From Phytopythium helicoides (lineage: Eukaryota; Oomycota; Peronosporomycetes; Pythiales; Pythiaceae), in NCBI GenBank assembly GCA_024867545.1, contig JANFNE010000010.1, forward strand, positions 868,001 to 932,000: 64,000 nt of DNA, read 5' to 3'. The notes under the pieces were generated by a model, which was given only the letters and a program-made list of their open reading frames with translations, was not told where the DNA came from and searched no databases. Of the stretch, positions 58,584 through 64,000 are shown in pieces. Every line of letters starts with the position of its first letter. The first letter of the stretch is position 1. A program made the position numbers and the translations under genes.

Positions 58584-59525
58584 ATGGACGCGCTGCTGCA
58601 GCTCGTGGGCGGCGACCTGCGCGTGCTCCTGGGCGTGGCGCTCGTGTGCGGCACGACCATCATTCTGCTCGCGTCGCGGCGCTCGGCGGGCCGCGCGGCG
58701 CAGCTCGTGACCCTGCGCGGCATGGGCGAGGGGCTCGCCGTGCGCCTGCCGCTGGTGGAGAAGGAGGCGCTTTCGCACGACACGCGCCGCTTCCGCTTCG
58801 CGCTTCCGTCGCCAGAGCACGTGCTGGGGCTCCCCGTGGGCCAGCACATCTCGCTGCGCTACACGGACGCGGACGGCAAGCTCGTCATGCGCTCGTACAC
58901 GCCCGTGAGCTCGGACGACGCCAAGGGCTACGTTGACCTCGTCGTCAAGGTCTACTTCAGGGACACGCACCCCAAGTTCCCCGAGGGCGGCAAGATGTCC
59001 CAGCACCTCGAGTCGCTCAAGATCGGCGACACCATCGAGGTGGCCGGACCCAAGGGCAAGCTCTCGTACATGGGCAAAGGAGAGGTGCACATCCTCCACC
59101 GCGTGCGCGACCCAGCCCCGGAGGTGCGCACGGCCAAGAAGATCGGCATGATTGCCGGCGGCACGGGCATCACCCCCATGCTGCAGATCATCCGCCGCGC
59201 GCTGCAGGACCCGGAGGACAAGACCGAGTTCTACCTGCTCTTCGCCAACCAGACCGAGAAGGATATTCTGTGCCGCGAAGAGATTGACGCCATGGCCGCC
59301 GCGCACTCAAACGTGCACGTGTGGTACACGATCGACCGCGCCGAAGATGCTGGCTGGAAGTTCTCGACGGGCTTTGTGACCAAGACGATGATCCAGGAGC
59401 ACCTTCCTGCTGCTGGCGCTGACACGCAGATTTTCCTGTGCGGCCCGCCGCCCATGCTCAAGTTCGCCGTGCTTCCCGCGCTCGAGGAGCTCGGCTTCAC
59501 GCCAAACATGCACTTCAGTTTCTAA
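58584..59525 (+). CDS. CYB5R: NADH-cytochrome b5 reductase
   Basis: FAD enzyme passing electrons from NADH to cytochrome b5, which serves desaturases such as the sterol C5-desaturase at 6365. It has 313 aa and no intron. The N-terminal membrane anchor (VLLGVALVCGTTIILLA) is followed by the FAD-binding signature RSYTPVSS near residue 103, then GKMSQHL, the NAD-binding GGTGITPM near 192 and CGPPPM near 286. The C-terminus HFSF is close to the usual terminal Phe of the family. Its stop lies 95 bp from the ODAD3 stop, convergently. Confidence 0.95.
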   Translation: MDALLQLVGGDLRVLLGVALVCGTTIILLASRRSAGRAAQLVTLRGMGEGLAVRLPLVEKEALSHDTRRFRFALPSPEHVLGLPVGQHISLRYTDADGKLVMRSYTPVSSDDAKGYVDLVVKVYFRDTHPKFPEGGKMSQHLESLKIGDTIEVAGPKGKLSYMGKGEVHILHRVRDPAPEVRTAKKIGMIAGGTGITPMLQIIRRALQDPEDKTEFYLLFANQTEKDILCREEIDAMAAAHSNVHVWYTIDRAEDAGWKFSTGFVTKTMIQEHLPAAGADTQIFLCGPPPMLKFAVLPALEELGFTPNMHFSF

Positions 59526-59620
59526 GTGTCGTAGCTAGCTACCTTACTCTGTGCTGTTGGTTTTTGTGCGGGTCAATCGAATTGGCAACGACAAAAGGGA
59601 CTTGCATCAACTTTGTTTTA

Positions 59621-61666
59621 TCACTTGCGCTTAGGTGACACACTACGAGGACCGCTGCGACTTGAGAGCACTCGGCCAGTTGGCGACCCATTATCATTGT
59701 TTCCTGCGTTGTTGTCGTCGTCGGACGAGTCGTTGCCGCCCAAGTCGGGCATTCGACTCTTGCGCAATTGTCCTCGGGCAGCACTCGTAAGCTTCTTCTT
59801 CATCTTTTTGTCCTGTGCCATGATGACTTGAGACGATGCACGCTTTACTCGGTCTCGACTCAGCGCCTCTTCTGGGTCGTCTAGCAAGTTGTGCGCATGC
59901 CCTTGGCCACCACCCATCTCGTCGTGCTCGAGCTCGCTCCCCGTCAATCCGTTTGTGCCGGGGAGCGGGACTCGCTGGTTGTATGGCCTTGATAGCAGCA
60001 TCTCCGTGTCGGACACCTCTACTCCAGTTGCTGATGTCGCGGTAGGAGAGACGGGAGTCGCAAGCGCACGTTTGACTGTGCCCATCCGAGTCATCATGAC
60101 GGGATTTCCCCCCTTGGGTTTGCCTGAGGATGCACTCGCGGTCGCTGCCTTGACTTGGCCCATCAGTCGCATAAGGATAGCTTCGCTGTCCTGTAATGCT
60201 GCCACAATGGTCTCATCCGTAACCACCATGACCTGGTCATCGTCACGCACACTCTCCATTTTGTCGACGAGATGCTCAACGCCCGCTTTTACAGCAATCA
60301 ATACCTTGGCCAATCGCTCGTACTTGAGTTTGGATCGCTCCAACTTGGCTGTTGCCAGTGCCAAGTTTTGTTCGTGATCGTCGACCAGCTTTCGCCGATG
60401 ACCGCCTCCCGAGCCACTGTACTTGAGCTCTTCTACTCGTGCTTTCAATGCTGCGTGTTCAGCTTGCAAATGCTCAAGTCGCGCCTGGTTCTCCTTCGAT
60501 AGCGACATCAAGTTATCCGTTGTACTCTCCTGGCTTGTGAGCTTCTGAATGACCTCGTTAACGTCGCTGACACCCGTCGCCTCCTTGATCTTGCGGAATG
60601 CGCTCTCGAAAATGTCAATTTTGCTTCGGTGCTCTTTCTTCTCCTCGGATGCAGCACCGTGCTGCATGACTGTCATGGCGAGAGACGCTCTCAATTGTTT
60701 TTCTTCTTCATTGTTGAGATCACCATCAATCCCATCTTCGTCACCAGCTGCGTTGTGTTTGTGACGGCCTCCCGCACGTGGGTTGCTCATCATTTCAAGT
60801 CGGATTTTGACGTATTGCTGCTTTTCTCGAAGCTCCTTTTCCCTCGCGCGCTTTTCATCTTCATATTGACCGCGAGCGCGTTCAAGCTCCTGTGCGAGCA
60901 TTTCCCGAGCATGTGTTGCATCCGCAGATAGCAGCAACAGCTCCTCGTAGTCGTGCTGCTTGGCTGCCAGGGCACGCTCGATGGCCGCGAGCTGGTTGTC
61001 AAATCCAATTCGCTCTTCTTTTAGTCTTTTCACAATCTGCTCATACGTTTTTCGGATGCTCTGTGCTTCATTGTACTTGATCATTGCTTTGTCCAGGCGA
61101 TTCTCGAGCATGCGGATCTTTCTTGTTTCGGGGGTATCTTCCAGACTGGGCTTCTTAGCCTCGAGCTCCAGGTCCTTGACCTCGTCTTTAAGCTCCTCCA
61201 GCAATGCCGTTTGGGACTGAACGCGGTGGCGAAGATCGTCGTGAGCTTTACGCGCTTTATTGAGCTGCGTAATGGCCATCACGAGCTCTTCATTATCTCC
61301 TGCAAGGCTCAAGGTAGCGCCACCAATGCTTCCTGGAACTCCTGGATTGGGTGCAGCAACACCACCAGATGCTGCACCGCTATTTGTGCGCTTCATGTCG
61401 GCCAACTGCTTTCGCAGCTCGCGATTATCGTTCTTGAGCTGTCGGATGTACTCTTTGTTTGCCTGCTTAGTTGACTCGAGAAGGTCGACATTGCTCTTGC
61501 GGTCAATTTCTGCTTGATACAGTTAGTAGGGAGTTTGGGAGTGCAGTTTCTAGCATCACTTACGCAACAAGCGCATCTTGTCTCGCAGATCCTCAACCTG
61601 TTCTTCCATCCGCCCATCGTTTTCCTGCTCAAGCCTCCGCAAGGCATTCTCGTGCCGCGCCTGCAT
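59621..61666 (-). CDS. ODAD3: Outer dynein arm docking-complex coiled coil (CCDC151 / ODAD3-like)
   Basis: Axonemal protein needed to dock outer dynein arms, here expected in the zoospore flagella. Two exons: 61666-61564 and 61509-59621 (54-nt intron with a CTAAC branch site), 663 aa. Nearly the whole protein is heptad coiled coil. The diagnostic stretch runs through DKAMIKYNEAQSIRKTYEQ, IVKRLKEERIGFDNQLAAIE and KQHDYEELLLLSADATHARE, matching CCDC151 and the Chlamydomonas ODA docking family. The C-terminal part has a lower-complexity Ser/Gly/Asp region and a basic tail ending SVSPKRK. The start ATG at 61666 gives MQARHENALRRLEQ. Confidence 0.87.
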
Positions 61667-61939
61667 ACTCGGAGAACTTTACCGCTTAGAGCGGCTCGAG
61701 TTCGACAGCAGCTCAATCAACGGGGCGTTTGGTGATATTGCAACTTATGGAACGGAGTGGTAACAACGAGAAAACCTCGAGCCAAGTCTTGCCATGAGGC
61801 GGATAGCTATATATGGCTGGGATAGAAACGGTTGACACTGAACGGGAGAAGACTGAAACTCAAACTTACTATTATCAAACAGATCAACCAAGTCACCCAC
61901 ACAGCTCACTCAAACAGGCATTTCATCACGAAGTCCACT

Positions 61940-64000
61940 TCACGCGCATCGAAGGCAACGCAGCTCCGGCAGGATCTCTGTTTGCATCAGGTTGCAAGTC
62001 AGTCGCTCGATTGGCACAACATTCGCCATCGCCAAAATCATACCTCTCAAAATGTCGATGTGGCTTTGCGAGAGCGTGCAACCGTACACCGACAACACTT
62101 GGAGATCTTTGAGAGCTGTGATGTGACACAAGATCAGATCAGGTTAGGCTTTACAAGCACACCTGAGCTGTATGCCAATGACGTACGATAAAGGTGGCGC
62201 AGCGAAAGAGCAGTAATTCCTGTGTTTGATAAGTTCAGGGATCGCAAGTTCGTCAGCATCCGGATGTAGAACAACGACTTGGCGCGTATGTTCCTGAACA
62301 AAACACATGCGCATGATGAGCGATTCTTACGATAAAGTCAATGAACGAACTCCGCACCTGTTGTGAGCGAGGTTGAGCGATGTAAGAGTCTTGATCTTTG
62401 AAATAATCTCAACTCCGCGATCACTAATGCTCCCGCTGCACAGATCAAGCTCTTTCAAGTGCAGGAGCGGCATCAAGTGCGTGAGACCGCTGTCAGTGAT
62501 GCTGTCAAAGCAGCGCCAGAACAAGCACATTGGTCAGTGTACACAGCAATATTCATAGCTCTTCAGAGTGCGTACCCAGCTCCAAAGATGTCAAGACGTT
62601 CAAGATACGATAGAAACGACAGATTCGCCAATGAACGATTCGTGATGCCGGCAGTATCCATGTGCAGCACTCGAAGCTCCCTTAGCGAAGCGAGGCCCTC
62701 GGTTCCGGCGTCGCTAATTTCTGTGCTTGATATGTTGAGGGCTCGCAAGTTGTGCAGCCGCTTGCAGATGTTTTTGAGGTCAGGGTCGTTCAACCCCGTC
62801 TCTGCTAATCCAAGGCGCTCCAGTTGTGTGGCCTGACTGATGAACTCAAATCCCCTGACGACAGCAAGAGCGCAGAGAATTCGTTAGCATAAGAGAGTAC
62901 ATCCCAATGAGTCGAGTTCATGTACCGTTTCATTAGCCGACATTTTCGAACGTCTAGTTCGACCAGTTTGGGGAATTTAAGCAGCACCGCTGCATCCGAC
63001 TCGCCGAAGCCCGTGAAGCCTAGCAGGAGCACCTCAATGCTTTTCCACGTCGTCGGAATGGAGTGTAGCATATCGCAGTGACGTGCATCAAAGTACTTGA
63101 GGTTTGTCAGCCCCGCTAAGCTTTCCATGGCGTCATCAAAAACTTGGTTGCATCCTCGAACTACAAGCCTCTCTAGACTCCGGGTGTGTCCAACATACTC
63201 CATTGCTCGCACCCTGTAGAGCATTATAACCAAGTGAATGAGTGGCATGGGTGTCCATGCACACAGCAGTAACAAGACTTACCCGATTCGACATCGCGCT
63301 ACACTCAGATGCTTTAGACGTGGGAATGACTTGGAAAAACCAACAAACGCATCATCGGTGAGACCAGAACAGCGTGACAGACTCAAGGACTCGAGCAGAT
63401 CTAGGGTATGCAGCGACTGAAGGCCATCGTCCGACAACAGGCGACAACCAGACTGAAAAGGTAAGGCACAGAAAGAAATTAGACAACATCCCATTGGAGT
63501 CTGCGAGGGGTAGGCTACTAGTCGTACCAAGTCAAGCTCCTTGAGACGGTTGAGATGGCTGAGAGACTGCAATGATTTGTCGTCGACATTGATACACCCA
63601 GCAAGAATGACGCTAGTCAGCTTTGGCGAGTACCGGAGCATATCGACGCAGCTGGCATCCAGGTCGGTGCACCCGCGAAACGATACTTTGACCAAGCTTG
63701 GGAGCCGCGGAAACTCTATGCTGGACCCTAGCTTGGTGACCATCGCGCACTCCGTCAAGTCCAGACTCGTGAGCTGCGCCATGGGTTCGCTCGGTAAGTT
63801 ATCAAACCAGTCGTTCTGGACGTTGGATTGCTCGCTGAGGTCCCACTCGTGCAGCAGCGACCGCGCGAGCACCTGGAAGGCATGTTTCTCCAGCAGCGAG
63901 TGCTTCTTGAGCCACTTCAGCGCGTGCGCCGCGAGCTCCGTGGGCATCCACAGCTCGACCGCGGTGTCAAAGTTGTCCTCGTCGACAATGTGCGCGCAGA
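61940..64000 (-). CDS. F-box-like / leucine-rich repeat protein, N-terminus beyond the window
   Basis: LRR protein of the AMN1/FBXL type, probably a substrate receptor or scaffold. Exons on the minus strand: from beyond 64000 to 63528, 63452-63293, 63213-62926, 62854-62576, 62501-62358, 62293-62187, 62115-61940 (introns 64-79 nt). All phases agree. The repeats appear in regular order, for example LTSLDLTECAMV, LKELDLSGCRLLSDDGL (recreated by splicing), LESLSLSRCSGLTDDAF, LRALNISSTEISDAGTEGL and LKELDLCSGSISDRGVEII. The segment entering from the right edge (DNFDTAVELWMPTELAAHAL) is F-box-like and in frame, so the true start is outside. The ATG at 63947 is probably internal. Confidence 0.85.

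Overview
The window reads as nuclear DNA of an oomycete, most likely a Phytophthora/Pythium relative. Nearly every gene is eukaryotic. Introns are short, and those I could place are 54-83 nt, mostly with GTRNGT-like donors. Genes are densely packed on both strands with convergent 3' ends 95-450 nt apart. Several architectures are typical of oomycetes: START-FYVE-GAF proteins, an N-terminal-FYVE myotubularin, a flagellar dynein-docking coiled coil and a Fanzor protein. Start codons given here are the first credible ATG, so upstream in-frame TTG/GTG extensions were dropped.

Layout. 1-2298 (-): 5' two-thirds of an F-box/SNF2 helicase, cut by the left edge. 2850-4922 (+): an intact Fanzor1-type RuvC nuclease (eukaryotic TnpB relative), followed by a possible structured RNA and a dead MRP-type ABC transporter. 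6365-10552 (+): sterol C5-desaturase, OHCU decarboxylase and UDP-GlcNAc pyrophosphorylase. 11001-13536 (-): an SRSF1-like SR protein and a two-domain fluoride exporter. 14054-20952 (+): a very large BRWD/PHIP-type WD40-bromodomain protein carrying an extended PHD finger. 21125-24181 (-): a START-FYVE-GAF protein that is open only across four reading frames. 24182-31347: a gene-poor island with a minus-strand coding relic, a palindrome cluster and a decayed hAT transposase. 31348-40337: NDUFA6, a second, intact START-FYVE-GAF protein, DDRGK1/UFBP1 and a C2orf69 homologue. 41039-51592: an inverted duplication of phosphoethanolamine methyltransferase plus a convergent orphan gene, its two arms flanking a FYVE-GRAM-myotubularin gene. 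53446-64000: trehalose-6-phosphate synthase/phosphatase, a small secreted protein, MZM1/LYRM7, cytochrome b5 reductase, ODAD3/CCDC151 and an LRR protein cut by the right edge.

Functional links. Most genes are housekeeping: membrane lipids and phosphoinositides (PEAMT, myotubularin, FYVE proteins, sterol desaturase, b5 reductase), mitochondria (NDUFA6, MZM1, C2orf69), wall and storage sugars (UAP1, TPS/TPP), chromatin and splicing (SNF2, BRWD, SR protein), and flagella (ODAD3). The gene of highest interest is the Fanzor, a probable RNA-guided nuclease with all of its expected active-site residues.

Caveat. Several genes (SNF2, BRWD tail, START-FYVE 1, myotubularin, MZM1, hAT) show frame changes that no normal-length intron explains. 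Either the assembly has single-base errors or some of these genes are decaying. Exon boundaries were placed by eye from GT/AG signals, phase and protein-family continuity.
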